A stretch of 64,000 bases of DNA. Source: Effrenium voratum (Eukaryota > Sar > Dinophyceae > Suessiales > Symbiodiniaceae). How positions within the stretch are numbered: the stretch's first letter is position 1; each line of letters starts with the position of its first letter. The stretch lies in contig CAUJNA010001478.1 of NCBI GenBank assembly GCA_963377175.1, forward strand, positions 2,501 through 66,500, written 5' to 3'. This document shows, one piece after another, positions 1-9,167 of the stretch. Position numbers and translations under genes: made by a program. Below the pieces are notes generated by a model. That model had not been told where the DNA came from and searched no databases. It worked only from the letters and a program-made list of their open reading frames with translations.

Positions 1-3000
1 GGCGACCCCTCAACTCCAGCCAGCCATCGAAAAGCTCGGACTTGCTTCAGTTCAAACGGCGCTTGTGAGCAAAGCGCCATGGCAGCAGCCCGAAACCCCA
101 GCAGGCGAGCCAACGCTGGGGCTCGTTGACACAAATGAGGTTAGCAAGGCCAGGCCGCCTCTAAATTCGGCACCAGCGCTCACCAGCTCTTTCGCGACCA
201 AAGACACATGCCGACCTGACCCATTTGGGGGCCCTTGCAGTGATGCCCAAATACGAAGTGACGGCCCACAGTTGCGAATTACAATGAATTACAGGCTTTC
301 AGGGACACAACTGGGAACAGCTCACCTGGCGCGCTCGCTGCCCTACGACGCGCCAGCCAGTCGAAGACCACGTTGACCAGGCCATCCTTGAAATTTGGCG
401 ACAGCTCGCCAGAGCTGAAGGCAAAAAACAACCGACGTGGCCATTTCAGGCAATGATCCGTGATCTTCCTTTGCCTGCTGAGAACCGAACGGTGCGAGGA
501 CAATGACGCTGGTAAAAGAACGGCGAGGCTGTCTCAGGACGACGTTGCTTTAAGAGCTTTTGCAGCAGCGACCAATCCAGCCTTTGCACGACTGTGAGAA
601 GTATAATGAACTCACTCGACATCTCTACCCACTGCCTGCGAGTGTCTACAGGTGTGTGAGCTCCAGCTTTTGTTGCTCAGTTGCATTGACTGCCTCAGAC
701 TGCCAAATTTTGTCTTTTAATCTACTTAGAGCTCTCTTTTTGGCTCAGCCGTCAGCCTGACTTTCAGCTACCGCGCAGCACACATCACGGTGTCGCACTC
801 GCTCGGGTGGTCGGATTTGTTAAGGATGCCCTCCGTTCAGCGATGCATTGGTGCTGGCCTCGGCCACTTCGGAGGCTGGACTATTTTGCAGGTGCGAACG
901 AATCATCCTTTGGCGTGCGTCATGAGTCTTTTACTCTGACCCGTCAATCTACAGCAGGCTTCAGCTTTCGCAAGACAAGCGCCACTGCGAAAACGGCCTG
1001 AAAGGTGGACGACAAACAGCCTGCGTCTGTAATAGACAGGGGCGTGACCGTGCTTCATCAAAGTACTCTGAACCATTTCCCCCGTGCCGTAGGGGTCCTC
1101 CCTGTGTAATTGTTGTCGTTCGGACTTTGCTTAAACGCCATTTACCCACTGGGATTATGTGCTTCAACAGGGTACTCTGAAATGCCCATGCGAGGCGTCC
1201 CGCTGCGGCAAACACCACTTGATTCAAACACTTGTCTGTCGGAATGCTACTTAACAGTCGGTCTGAATTATTCTATGGGCTGTAAATGTTTTCAATGGTT
1301 AATGTTGACATGAGTAGCTGTTCAAACCTGTTTATGAGTGCTTGCGCCTTTCCTGACTCCAACACTTACTCCACGTCATAGCTTGGGGATGTCTCCAGCA
1401 TATGCCCAAGTGAGCTGTGCACAAACTTGCTCGTCAATGCTCACTGCTCGTGGCCCAAAACATTCTTAAACCCGCGCCGAAGGCTCAAACACCATGCAAG
1501 ACGAGGCTGCTGTAAGAGTCTACCGGAGCAACTGGCCCCCCAATACTAATATCCCGCACCGCTGCATGCTCAGAACAGTCGGGCATGGCATTTGGTGTTG
1601 GAGCCTACGCAGGGGCCTGAGCAAGGCCCTTATATAGTCACGCGCAGGTCCTGTTGCAGCTTTCCTGATAACCTGCTACAGTGAAAGCACACATCTGTGA
1701 TATCGGCCTCTTGAAACACAATGTGCCCATATTAATGCGACATGCAAGCTCCAACCGAACACTGAGCAACAGAACATTGAAGTGGACATTTTGCAAATGG
1801 TTATGCCACTTCCACCAAGCAGTCCCGCCTGCAGCATGATTTGGTCGGTTGGCGGAGACGGCAGGTTGGCAGCGCCAAAGCCTTCGTCAGTGCACACAAG
1901 CCACCATCACCAGTGACCGTGAAAACACCGTATGAAGGCGTGATTTTCTGCTGGCTGAGTGTGAAAGCCTTCTCCGACGAGCATGCAGCATCTGTTCGTC
2001 TGGCAGCCTCACCAAGCACATAAACCGCGCCTAGGTTTCTCAGCGACTCAAGGAGCTGCCGCATGCTGTCCTCAAAGCGCTGTTGGTATCCGTCCTCTGT
2101 GCCTATCGGGCTGAAGGCATGCGGCGCCTGTCTCATGTCTGACAATATCACCGGCTTTGGGCTCATTCATTAGTCAACACCATATGCTGATGGGCTATCA
2201 GGATGGATGCAATTGCTGCTAAATTGTTACTTCATCAATGTACTGCGCCGCAAATTTTATCCTTCTCCGGTGAAATATGTTGGAGCATCTTCTTGTGATT
2301 GATGTCCCAGTACAGCTCTGAACATGTTGGTCTGCATGTCTAAGACAGAAATAGTATCATGGATTCATATCTCTTCTTACCAAGCTTGCACTTGCACCTC
2401 ACTCCAAGCCACAAATTTCGAAACTGGCCTCGGGGGCCACATTGCCAAGACATGGAATCGGCAACTGCTTCCCCCACCGCTAGAGCTGGACAAAAACCAA
2501 CCCGCTGCTGGGCTTTTATCTTGCCCCCTGCACATGAACAAGGCGATTGTATGATGTTTCCAACTTCTTGCTGTCTGCTTCCTACCTTATCTTCCTTTGT
2601 TTCCTTGTACATTCTTTGTGCTTTTCTCGACTTTTGTTTGCCGTCTATTGGAATTGCACTGGCCACGGAATTGCAAACGCATTCGAGCTTCCTGCTCGGT
2701 TTCGAAACCTGAAGCAATGGCCATTAGGCAAAAAATGTGAAGCATTGGGCCGTCACTCTCTTTGCAGCTCACCCTTTCTATGTGGCCTTTCCCACTCTCC
2801 CCACGACCAATGTTGCATCGCTCGGCCTTTCGTGGCCAAGATGTAAGCAGCCGAAGCCTGGAACAAGCATGCTAACGTGCCCCACAAGGTACTTGTACTT
2901 GTCAAAGGAAATGGTCGAGTTGAAACGACCACAGGCATGGAATTTGCGGCTCAATGTTTTCAAGTTTTGGATCAGCGGTTTGGACTAGACTACGTACATT

Positions 3001-3212
3001 GGCTCAAGCCACGATTCATGAGGTCAACACACAGTGAATCCAAAGCACCCGCATTTTGCAATATTGCCAATTCAAAAGCCGTGCAAACTCTGCATCAAGT
3101 TTGAACATTTCAATCATTCAATTCAAACACACCATGCCAAATCAACACTTAATTTGATTCGCACATGCACAACACAATAATGATTAGTATGCTTGCAAAG
3201 GGGCCTAGGGAA
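1..3212. other. Left flank, no recognised gene
   Basis: About 3.2 kb of mixed-composition DNA outside the retroelement. Open frames on both strands are short and overlap one another, with no motif I can name. The only stretch that reads somewhat like an exon is on the minus strand at 2166-1801 and is listed separately. No long tandem repeat is visible. Confidence 0.5.
1801..2166 (-). CDS. Possible exon, unknown product
   Basis: An uninterrupted 121-codon minus-strand frame with balanced amino-acid composition. It has an amphipathic stretch near residues 28-45 (ESLRNLGAVYVLGEAARR) and a small-residue-rich C-terminal half. I do not recognise a family. It stands alone, more than 1 kb from the retroelement boundary, and has no detectable partner exon. 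It could equally be a chance open frame; the main argument for coding is the lack of low-complexity sequence. Dinoflagellate exons are often short and use non-canonical introns, so boundaries cannot be fixed from sequence alone. Confidence 0.2.
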   Translation of the reverse strand: MSPKPVILSDMRQAPHAFSPIGTEDGYQQRFEDSMRQLLESLRNLGAVYVLGEAARRTDAACSSEKAFTLSQQKITPSYGVFTVTGDGGLCALTKALALPTCRLRQPTKSCCRRDCLVEVA

Positions 3213-3217
3213 GAATG
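3213..3217. repeat. Target-site duplication, left copy (GAATG)
   Basis: The five bases GAATG sit directly outside the left LTR and recur directly outside the right LTR at 28740-28744. Five-base duplications are typical of Ty1/copia integrases. The match fixes both outer borders of the composite element. Confidence 0.8.
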
Positions 3218-3359
3218 TGTGTTATCAAGCCTAGGCCACCTAAGGGAATACCTAGGCAAGCAGCAAACCGTTGACTACCTTTTCACACTGCTGTCAGTGA
3301 TCTTGAAGTCTGTAGCGGGCGGAGCATATACATGCACAGGGTTGGAACCTGAATCCACG
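3218..3359 (-). repeat. 3' LTR of element A
   Basis: Read on the minus strand it starts TGTGGATTC and ends GATAACACA, giving the TGTG...CACA inverted ends expected of an LTR. It matches 28598-28739 at 140 of 142 positions; the differences are at 3242/28622 and 3359/28739. At 142 bp it is very short for an element of this size. A TATA-like GTATATGC lies near its minus-strand start and could belong to the promoter, which is inference. Confidence 0.85.
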
Positions 3360-3373
3360 CCCCCCTCATTTGA
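3360..3373 (-). promoter_or_regulatory. Candidate polypurine tract
   Basis: Directly upstream of the 3' LTR in the element's orientation lies a purine-rich run (AAATGAGGGGGGC on the minus strand). A polypurine tract at this position primes plus-strand DNA synthesis in LTR elements. Assignment is by position and composition only. Confidence 0.5.
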
Positions 3374-3417
3374 GATTGAACAGCAACGAAAATGTCGGCA
3401 GGTTTTGCAACCCGCTT

Positions 3418-4746
3418 TTATTTGACACTCATCCATTGCGCGTTGAAAATGGACATTACACATCCATCGTGCAAACACACGGCTACTGTCGCTCTCAGAG
3501 GTGCTCCTTTATGGTGTTGATTGCATTCACCATCTCCCGCTTGTAGACCAGCCACGCGAACTCCCGGATGTCCATTCCCAGCTGCTCCAGGCGCGGTCGC
3601 TCCAGTCGCGACCACTTCAGTCCTCCAGCTGCGGCTCCTGTGTGCGGCAGTGGAGCTGGATGCAGGCTGAGTGTGTCCACGGGCACGGTCTTCAGCGCTT
3701 TGCTTTTGGCTGCGCTGAGCAAGCCTTTTTGCATCGCCCTCTGCTCTGTCACAGATCTCTTTGATCTCAGCTTCAAGGCCCTCGGCTCCGGTTGCCCGGA
3801 GCGTAGGAAACTCTCCGCCGAACGTGACAAGGTTTCGCATCCCCGGGAGGATGTTAGCCTGGGCGACAAATTGGGCAAGGCTCAACATCTTCCCGTTGTA
3901 CGAGAAGAGCCATGGAAAGGAGTGCAGGTTGGTATCATAATCTCCACCCTGGCCACCGGTGACGTAGACGGTTCTGACGTAGTGGTGTCCTCGCTTTGCG
4001 TAACCAGGCCCAACCCCCAATAGCCTCTGATCATAGCTTCGGGGGAACTCCGGAAGAACGCAGAAACGGAAGATGGACATCTGGTACAGGCTCTCGCGGT
4101 TGTGGCCCTGCTCAACCATCCGAAGAGCGAACGTCGCATCCTTGTCGAACCTGTCCACAACGTTGTCGTACCCCAACTTCCTGGCTCTGCTGTCGTAATT
4201 CTTCGAGGCTTCGATCTGCTTTGCCTCGAAAGATGTTGCTCCTCGCTTTGCAACATCCGTGTAGCCCTTGAAATCATTGACGAGGAGCTGATCCACAGAT
4301 TTGCCAACGCGGTGACACACCTCCTCGAGCATTTGCGTTCTCCGCTTTGCAGCTCTGAAAAGTTGAACGTCATTGCTCTCCATTGTGCCATGTCCGCAAC
4401 GCTGGCACTTCAGCTGCCCTTGCATCATGTCCTCACCGCAAACGCTGCAGTCCGTGTAATGGACGGGCATGGCAAAGGTCTTGAATCTGACGGCTGATGA
4501 ATCGGCCTCGGGTTGCCCCGGGCGAGTTGCAGCCGTGTCCTCATTTGTCTGCTCCTCTTCAGGGTTCTTGGCCCTCTTTCCCTCCTTGTCGGTCTGGAAG
4601 GCCTCATCTGCTGTCACGATGACGGCTCGCCTTGCGGCGAGCGATTCGACAGTTGTTTTCCAATGCTTCCAGGCGAAGGGCATTTCTCCAGAGCACCTCG
4701 CCGGTCTGCGCATCCGAGTAATACAAGATGGCATCATTGGGGACAA
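3418..4746 (-). CDS. Element A terminal ORF with zinc ribbon
   Basis: Last ORF of element A. Its first codons overlap the end of the KptA-like ORF in another frame. The real continuation seems to begin near residue 24 (WKHWKTTVESLAARR), so the two were probably one protein before a frame change. Around residues 99-120 there is a zinc-ribbon pattern, CxxC followed by CxxC (CSVCGED...CQRCGHG). A charged helical region follows, then a block rich in Tyr and Gly (GPGYAKRGHHYVRTVYVTGG). From about residue 340 it becomes Ala/Ser/Arg-rich. An overlapping frame ending at 3495 has a more protein-like tail (DIREFAWLVYKREMVNAI), so another frame change is likely near 3750. I recognise no enzymatic fold. 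By analogy with other zinc ribbons it may bind nucleic acid, which is inference. Confidence 0.6.
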   Translation of the reverse strand: MSPMMPSCITRMRRPARCSGEMPFAWKHWKTTVESLAARRAVIVTADEAFQTDKEGKRAKNPEEEQTNEDTAATRPGQPEADSSAVRFKTFAMPVHYTDCSVCGEDMMQGQLKCQRCGHGTMESNDVQLFRAAKRRTQMLEEVCHRVGKSVDQLLVNDFKGYTDVAKRGATSFEAKQIEASKNYDSRARKLGYDNVVDRFDKDATFALRMVEQGHNRESLYQMSIFRFCVLPEFPRSYDQRLLGVGPGYAKRGHHYVRTVYVTGGQGGDYDTNLHSFPWLFSYNGKMLSLAQFVAQANILPGMRNLVTFGGEFPTLRATGAEGLEAEIKEICDRAEGDAKRLAQRSQKQSAEDRARGHTQPASSSTAAHRSRSWRTEVVATGATAPGAAGNGHPGVRVAGLQAGDGECNQHHKGAPLRATVAVCLHDGCVMSIFNAQWMSVK

Positions 4747-5740
4747 TGTCGGCAGTCAACATGACGTCAGATTCAGAAAGGAAAAACACAACCCCGAGCT
4801 CAATCGCGTATTTGAAAGCAACGACGAGCTCGATCGGCATGGAGGCACGAACCCCTGCATTGTAGGCGGAGCTTTCGACGGGGTGAATAGAGAAGTGGCT
4901 CTGTGCACGCCCGCTCTCGGTTGCTCCAACTCCGCCTGGAATCACTCCCGTCCTCACGATGTTGTCAGCTGCGGCCTTGCTGGTTCGATGATACAGCTTG
5001 ACAGGGGCATCAGTCATCGGCGAAAGCTGCAGTCCAGCCTTGCGAGCGTCCTCCGGGAGGAATTTCCCGAAGACGGCCTTCGCAAGGGCGTGCTGGTTTC
5101 GGCTGATGTCGCCATCAGCATTGACGCTGCTGGCGTGTCCTTGGGTAGCACGAACCTTGATGACAACCCACTCCTGGTTGTTCTCAGCGGCCGAAGGATG
5201 CTTGATCGCGAGGACAGTGAATCTGCATTTCGGGTCACAAGCGAAGATCTTCAACAGCGTCTTGTACCCGATGTTGCTCCGGGTCTTCCTGTTGAACTTG
5301 TCGCACAACTGGTGCAGATCGACAAAGTAATCCTCGTCGAAGTCCAATGGCCGTTGATCCTGAAATCGGCCACGCAGCATCCCAGCTAACGTAGTGCATC
5401 TGTCCGTCGAGGAAGGCTCTCCCTTCAGGAAGGTCGGCACTTTCAGAATCGTGCCCGGGAGGATCCTTGCCTCGTACTGCTGGCCGCGGAAGGTGACGAT
5501 GCCGCCGGGCTTGCCTGGCAATGCGCTGCCGGCAGGGGTCGCCCCCCACACATCCGATGCCACCGCTGTTGGCTTTGCTTTCGCCAGTACCTTAGGCGAT
5601 GCTTTTGCGGTGAACTTGGGTGTTGCCGGAGCGGCCTTGACGCCAAGCGCAGCCTCAGCGGCACTCCCTTGCGGGAGTGCTTCATCGTCATCGAAATCAA
5701 CTTCTTCTTTGATCTCAACCTCCTCAACCTTCTCGAGCAC
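4604..5740 (-). CDS. Tpt1/KptA-like RNA 2'-phosphotransferase domain protein in element A
   Basis: 378 codons. Residues 1-75 are an acidic, then Ala/Pro/Lys-rich linker. Residues about 115-335 follow the layout of Tpt1/KptA, which transfers an internal RNA 2'-phosphate to NAD+ (known for the family). LAGMLRG with LDFDEDYFVDLHQL at about 118-145 corresponds to the N-terminal winged-helix Arg and VD.L motifs. DPKCRFTVL follows, then RATQGHA at about 196-202 (family RANQGH, with the catalytic His). LYHRTS at about 249 corresponds to family YHGT, with Gly replaced by Arg. GRAQSHFSIHP at about 276 corresponds to R.HVHLS. FFLSESDVMLT.DIVP at about 317-334 corresponds to F..S.NGVWLT..VP. The retained Arg, QGH and His residues suggest possible activity. 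It lies between the SGNH-like ORF and the zinc-ribbon ORF and changes frame into the latter near 4640. A related ADP-ribosyltransferase-type role is the main alternative. Confidence 0.75.
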   Translation of the reverse strand: MLEKVEEVEIKEEVDFDDDEALPQGSAAEAALGVKAAPATPKFTAKASPKVLAKAKPTAVASDVWGATPAGSALPGKPGGIVTFRGQQYEARILPGTILKVPTFLKGEPSSTDRCTTLAGMLRGRFQDQRPLDFDEDYFVDLHQLCDKFNRKTRSNIGYKTLLKIFACDPKCRFTVLAIKHPSAAENNQEWVVIKVRATQGHASSVNADGDISRNQHALAKAVFGKFLPEDARKAGLQLSPMTDAPVKLYHRTSKAAADNIVRTGVIPGGVGATESGRAQSHFSIHPVESSAYNAGVRASMPIELVVAFKYAIELGVVFFLSESDVMLTADIVPNDAILYYSDAQTGEVLWRNALRLEALENNCRIARRKASRHRDSR

Positions 5741-5786
5741 ACGCCCCTTCGCCAGCTTGATGGGGCGCTGGAGACTCTCCCATGAC

Positions 5787-6437
5787 TCATGACTGGAGCG
5801 TGAGCTTCACGTTCGCCTCATGCTCAGCCAAAGTGCATGGGTTCAATCCTGCAACAGCATCATGGGAGTACTCAACATACAGCTTCACATTGTTGAAGTC
5901 GTCCTTGTGAGCCTCCGCAATTGCAGCGCATCTCATCACATTGAAAAACGACCACAACCACTCCACCGTCGTCTTCCGATTCTCGATGGAGTCCATCATG
6001 TGGTAATTGTCGAGCCTGTCCTGTCGTGACACCAAAAAGGTCGACTCCTTCTTGCGAAGGAGCTTGTGCTTGCCGAGTGATTCATCCAACAACTTTTCCA
6101 TGAACTGGTTGTAGATGGGCGGGAGCATGTGGTACGAACCTTCGGTGTTGGCCAGGATCGTAATGTTTGCAATGCTCCACCAACTCCTGCACTCCTCAAG
6201 CACGTCGATCGCCTTGGCGCACTTGTTGAACAGCTCGGGCCAGTGTCCATCTCCGCATCGGTATGGCCACTCCGGCTCGTCGCAGATCCCACCGCTGCCA
6301 ACGAGCTCGTTCCCGGACCAGTACACCGTCACGTAGAAGTCATGGTCCTTGAACTCAGACCGCTTCTTGAGCTCCTTCATCGCGCTCTTAACGGTCCATG
6401 TGAGAAATGTGAGGTCCTTTCCCCAACACACTCTCAC
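5787..6437 (-). CDS. SGNH-hydrolase-like domain (C-terminal part) of element A
   Basis: 216 codons that continue, after a frame change at about 6440, from the end of the RNase H/methyltransferase-like ORF. The upstream ORF ends with VYLVVSDSSLAFI, which can be read as block I (GDS-like) of SGNH esterases. In this ORF a strand runs into YWSGNELVG (about residues 40-48), resembling the block III GxND site, and LDNYHMM (about 141-147) provides the DxxH arrangement of block V. The spacing and alternation of strands and helices fit a flavodoxin-like SGNH fold. Known LINE-type retrotransposons carry esterase domains of this class, but I know of no copia precedent. The leading Gly of block I is replaced by Ser. 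The identification is by motif only and could be wrong. Confidence 0.45.
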   Translation of the reverse strand: MRVCWGKDLTFLTWTVKSAMKELKKRSEFKDHDFYVTVYWSGNELVGSGGICDEPEWPYRCGDGHWPELFNKCAKAIDVLEECRSWWSIANITILANTEGSYHMLPPIYNQFMEKLLDESLGKHKLLRKKESTFLVSRQDRLDNYHMMDSIENRKTTVEWLWSFFNVMRCAAIAEAHKDDFNNVKLYVEYSHDAVAGLNPCTLAEHEANVKLTLQS

Positions 6438-6446
6438 CTCGCAGGG

Positions 6447-9002
6447 CTACAACCAGAGCTGCGGTTGTAGTTCATGTCCTGCGCGAGTCCTCTTGCCTCC
6501 GCTAATGAAAGCGAGGCTGGAGTCGCTCACGACGAGGTACACGCTATTTCGGCCACAGGTTGCCCCGGGCGTGATGCGGCCAAGGCCTTTGTCATTGACA
6601 GCACACAACGTCCCCATGAGTTCCGGCGCATAGTCAGCCGCCCACATAGCGCAAGAGCTTTGCAGAGTAGCTTGTGCACTGAGGATCTGCTCCATAGTCT
6701 TGCGGTCCTCAGGCCTCGTCTCTTGGAACAAAGTGTTCGATGTAAAGCTCGTCATCACTCCTCGCCAGTACTCCAAGTTGCCCTCCGAATACTCCCCGAG
6801 GTTGTAAGCAGCCATAGCGGCTACCGGTGAGGGAAGCTTAAGAGCAACAAGTGCACGTTTTGTTGTTCTCTGAGCCGAGCTATCGGTGACAAACTGTTTC
6901 ATGCTGTCAGCAAACTCAGAAAAACATACATGGATCAGGCCAGTCATTTCATACGTGTAAGATTCTGCACGTTTGAGGGCCGCCCCCCTGGACTGTCCAT
7001 GCTGATGATCTTTTGTGCACTTATACTGTTGCAGTTTGGCCAACGATTGACAGGAAGAAGCAATAGTCCATGACTTTTGCAACAAATTTCCATCCTTGTC
7101 AAGAACACCAAACATGCAACCATCGCAATTGTACTTGACCGTCTCATATTTCATGAGGAAATCATGCACGAAATAGTTCTTCCAATAACTGCAAAGCTTA
7201 GGAAGTTCCATGTTGATCACAAGCACAATGTCAAGCTGTCGAAGCATAGTGATAAGTTTGTCCAAACGCTTCAACAGTTTGCGAAACAACGCCTTGTGCT
7301 CCTGGATCTTGGCTTGGCCTTCTTGAGTCTGACCATTGATATTGTTCCAGGGGCACCCACCCGTACACGGAAGTGAAGCATGAATCATCACGCAGGGCGG
7401 TGTTTTGGACTTGACATTCTTCCTGAAAATTTGCACCTCGTCAAATACCCACTGCAACGTGTCTGCAACCAATGCATTCTGACGTTCAGTTACTCTAAGC
7501 ACTTTGCAACCAAATGCAGATAATCTTGATTTGTCGCCGAGCTTGGAATCATCCGAACAGCAAAATTCGCATAAGAAGTGATCATATGTTTCATGCGTGG
7601 AAACGGCGGAAGCTTGCGCTTCGCTAGTGGGGGCTGGCTTGATTGTAATGTTTCCATCCAACTGCACCCACCGTACTCCAATAAGCTTGCAAGCATGATC
7701 CCATTTTGCTTTGCTCGTGAACGGCTTGGTCAAGATGTCCGCAACCTGATACACAGTGTTGACGTTGACGAGATTGAAGAAACCTTTCGTAAATTGTTCT
7801 CGAAGCCACGCCAAAGAAGTTCTTTGGGTTCTGTCAGCATGACGAAGCTGTGCAGAATTTCCAGTCTGAATGATGTGAATTGTTGCTTGATTGTCTTCAC
7901 AAAAGGCAACTTTAAACTTCTCATTCAAATGAACATTTAATCCGTGAAGAGGTGCTATCGTCTTTTCATGCTGTTCAATACCACCATACCGAATCTCGTA
8001 CAACTCGGGGTCGACATAAACCAAAACAGGATTGCCCCCCTGACCGGAGCTGTCCCGGCCTGGAAACGGAATCGGCTTGGCGTTGCCACCAGCTGGCTGC
8101 TTTTCCTTGGATGCATCAAGCAATTCCCACAGCACGCTCATAAGTGAAAGCGTTGGTAAACCTTGCGCTCGCACAGAGTGATTGGCAGCAACAACTTCGG
8201 CTTCAGTTGATGACATAGCAGTACTTGTCTGCTTCTTCGAGAACGCATTGATGGGGTAATACGTGTTGGGACCGACTATGACCGCCACACAGCCAGTAGT
8301 TGACCTCGAGTCAAATTCACCTGCATAGTCAGCGTCTCCGAAAACCCACAGTCGGCAATCCAGCAAGCTGTCCCCAATAAAACTCGAATTGATGTAAGCA
8401 ACCAAACGATGCAACCCCTCAGCACAATCTTTGGACCACTTTGTAACGCGCGAAGCAAGTGACTGAGTTGCACGAAGAAGATCATATCTCGCCATTCTAG
8501 CAGCAAAAAGAATCTTCATCAGAACCCGGCTTGCAATGGGTTGCAACTTACCAGTTGGTTCTTTCTCGCTCTCACGCGGAAGTGCTGTCCTCATTTCATG
8601 AAACGGAGTCGAAACATTCTTGAGGGTAGCACGAGAAGTCTTTGCAAGCTCACAATAAGACTCAACGCATGAATCCAAGAAATCGGCCATGTCATAATGG
8701 ACGATGTTGACGGGTTTCTTCATGCAACCGTCTTTTGAGTGATCCATGTCAATGAGCTCCTTGAACTTGGACTTCTTTGATTGTTTCTTCGCAGCAGTTT
8801 TGTTTCTCATCGCTGCAGCGGCTGCGTGTCCTCCCACCTGGTCGGCATAGCTGAAAACTGTGCAGCCGGTCCACCAAGTCTTCTCCTTGACATCGGCTTG
8901 TGCTTTCCACGAGTCCTCGAGATATTCATACGTGTTGCCCTTTGCGACACAGGTCACGCGGAGATCCAGCAGTCCCTCATCCCTCAAAGTTCTCGGGGGC
9001 AT
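6447..9002 (-). CDS. Element A RT tail, RNase H and methyltransferase-like domain
   Basis: 851 codons. Residues 1-150 hold the C-terminal part of RT and a linker. Residues about 215-420 are the Ty1/copia RNase H: FGDADYAGEFDSRSTTG near 222, SSTEAE, EDNQATIHII near 370, RHADRTQRTSLAWLRE, and VADILTKPF. From about 470 a second domain begins. LCEFCCSDDSKLG (about 475) followed by a VLRVTE strand resembles motifs I and II of a Rossmann methyltransferase. ASLPCTGGCPW (about 544) resembles the Pro-Cys motif IV of cytosine-5 methyltransferases, INMELP (about 598) sits where their ENV motif would be, and DGCMFG follows near 627. The same series recurs in element B. The C-terminus, VVSDSSLAFI, begins the SGNH-like domain and continues at 6437 in another frame. 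Methyltransferase activity is inference. Confidence 0.75.
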   Translation of the reverse strand: MPPRTLRDEGLLDLRVTCVAKGNTYEYLEDSWKAQADVKEKTWWTGCTVFSYADQVGGHAAAAAMRNKTAAKKQSKKSKFKELIDMDHSKDGCMKKPVNIVHYDMADFLDSCVESYCELAKTSRATLKNVSTPFHEMRTALPRESEKEPTGKLQPIASRVLMKILFAARMARYDLLRATQSLASRVTKWSKDCAEGLHRLVAYINSSFIGDSLLDCRLWVFGDADYAGEFDSRSTTGCVAVIVGPNTYYPINAFSKKQTSTAMSSTEAEVVAANHSVRAQGLPTLSLMSVLWELLDASKEKQPAGGNAKPIPFPGRDSSGQGGNPVLVYVDPELYEIRYGGIEQHEKTIAPLHGLNVHLNEKFKVAFCEDNQATIHIIQTGNSAQLRHADRTQRTSLAWLREQFTKGFFNLVNVNTVYQVADILTKPFTSKAKWDHACKLIGVRWVQLDGNITIKPAPTSEAQASAVSTHETYDHFLCEFCCSDDSKLGDKSRLSAFGCKVLRVTERQNALVADTLQWVFDEVQIFRKNVKSKTPPCVMIHASLPCTGGCPWNNINGQTQEGQAKIQEHKALFRKLLKRLDKLITMLRQLDIVLVINMELPKLCSYWKNYFVHDFLMKYETVKYNCDGCMFGVLDKDGNLLQKSWTIASSCQSLAKLQQYKCTKDHQHGQSRGAALKRAESYTYEMTGLIHVCFSEFADSMKQFVTDSSAQRTTKRALVALKLPSPVAAMAAYNLGEYSEGNLEYWRGVMTSFTSNTLFQETRPEDRKTMEQILSAQATLQSSCAMWAADYAPELMGTLCAVNDKGLGRITPGATCGRNSVYLVVSDSSLAFISGGKRTRAGHELQPQLWL

Positions 9003-9167
9003 ACCTCTTCTTTCTGGGATAAAGATGGTGTCAAACCCAAATCTTTTCCTCAGGAAAATGCTCCCAATAATCTTCTTGTTCTGTGAGGGACGGCAGGACT
9101 TGCGCTCTGCTTTTCGAACACATGAGCAAATGGGTGATGTTCTCTTGTTAATGTCACCTGATTCTGC

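Noticed and set aside
2985..3010. Possible second spliced-leader relict (ACATTGGCTCAAG)
   Set aside because: Only the last ten bases match without gaps, which is too short to separate from chance.
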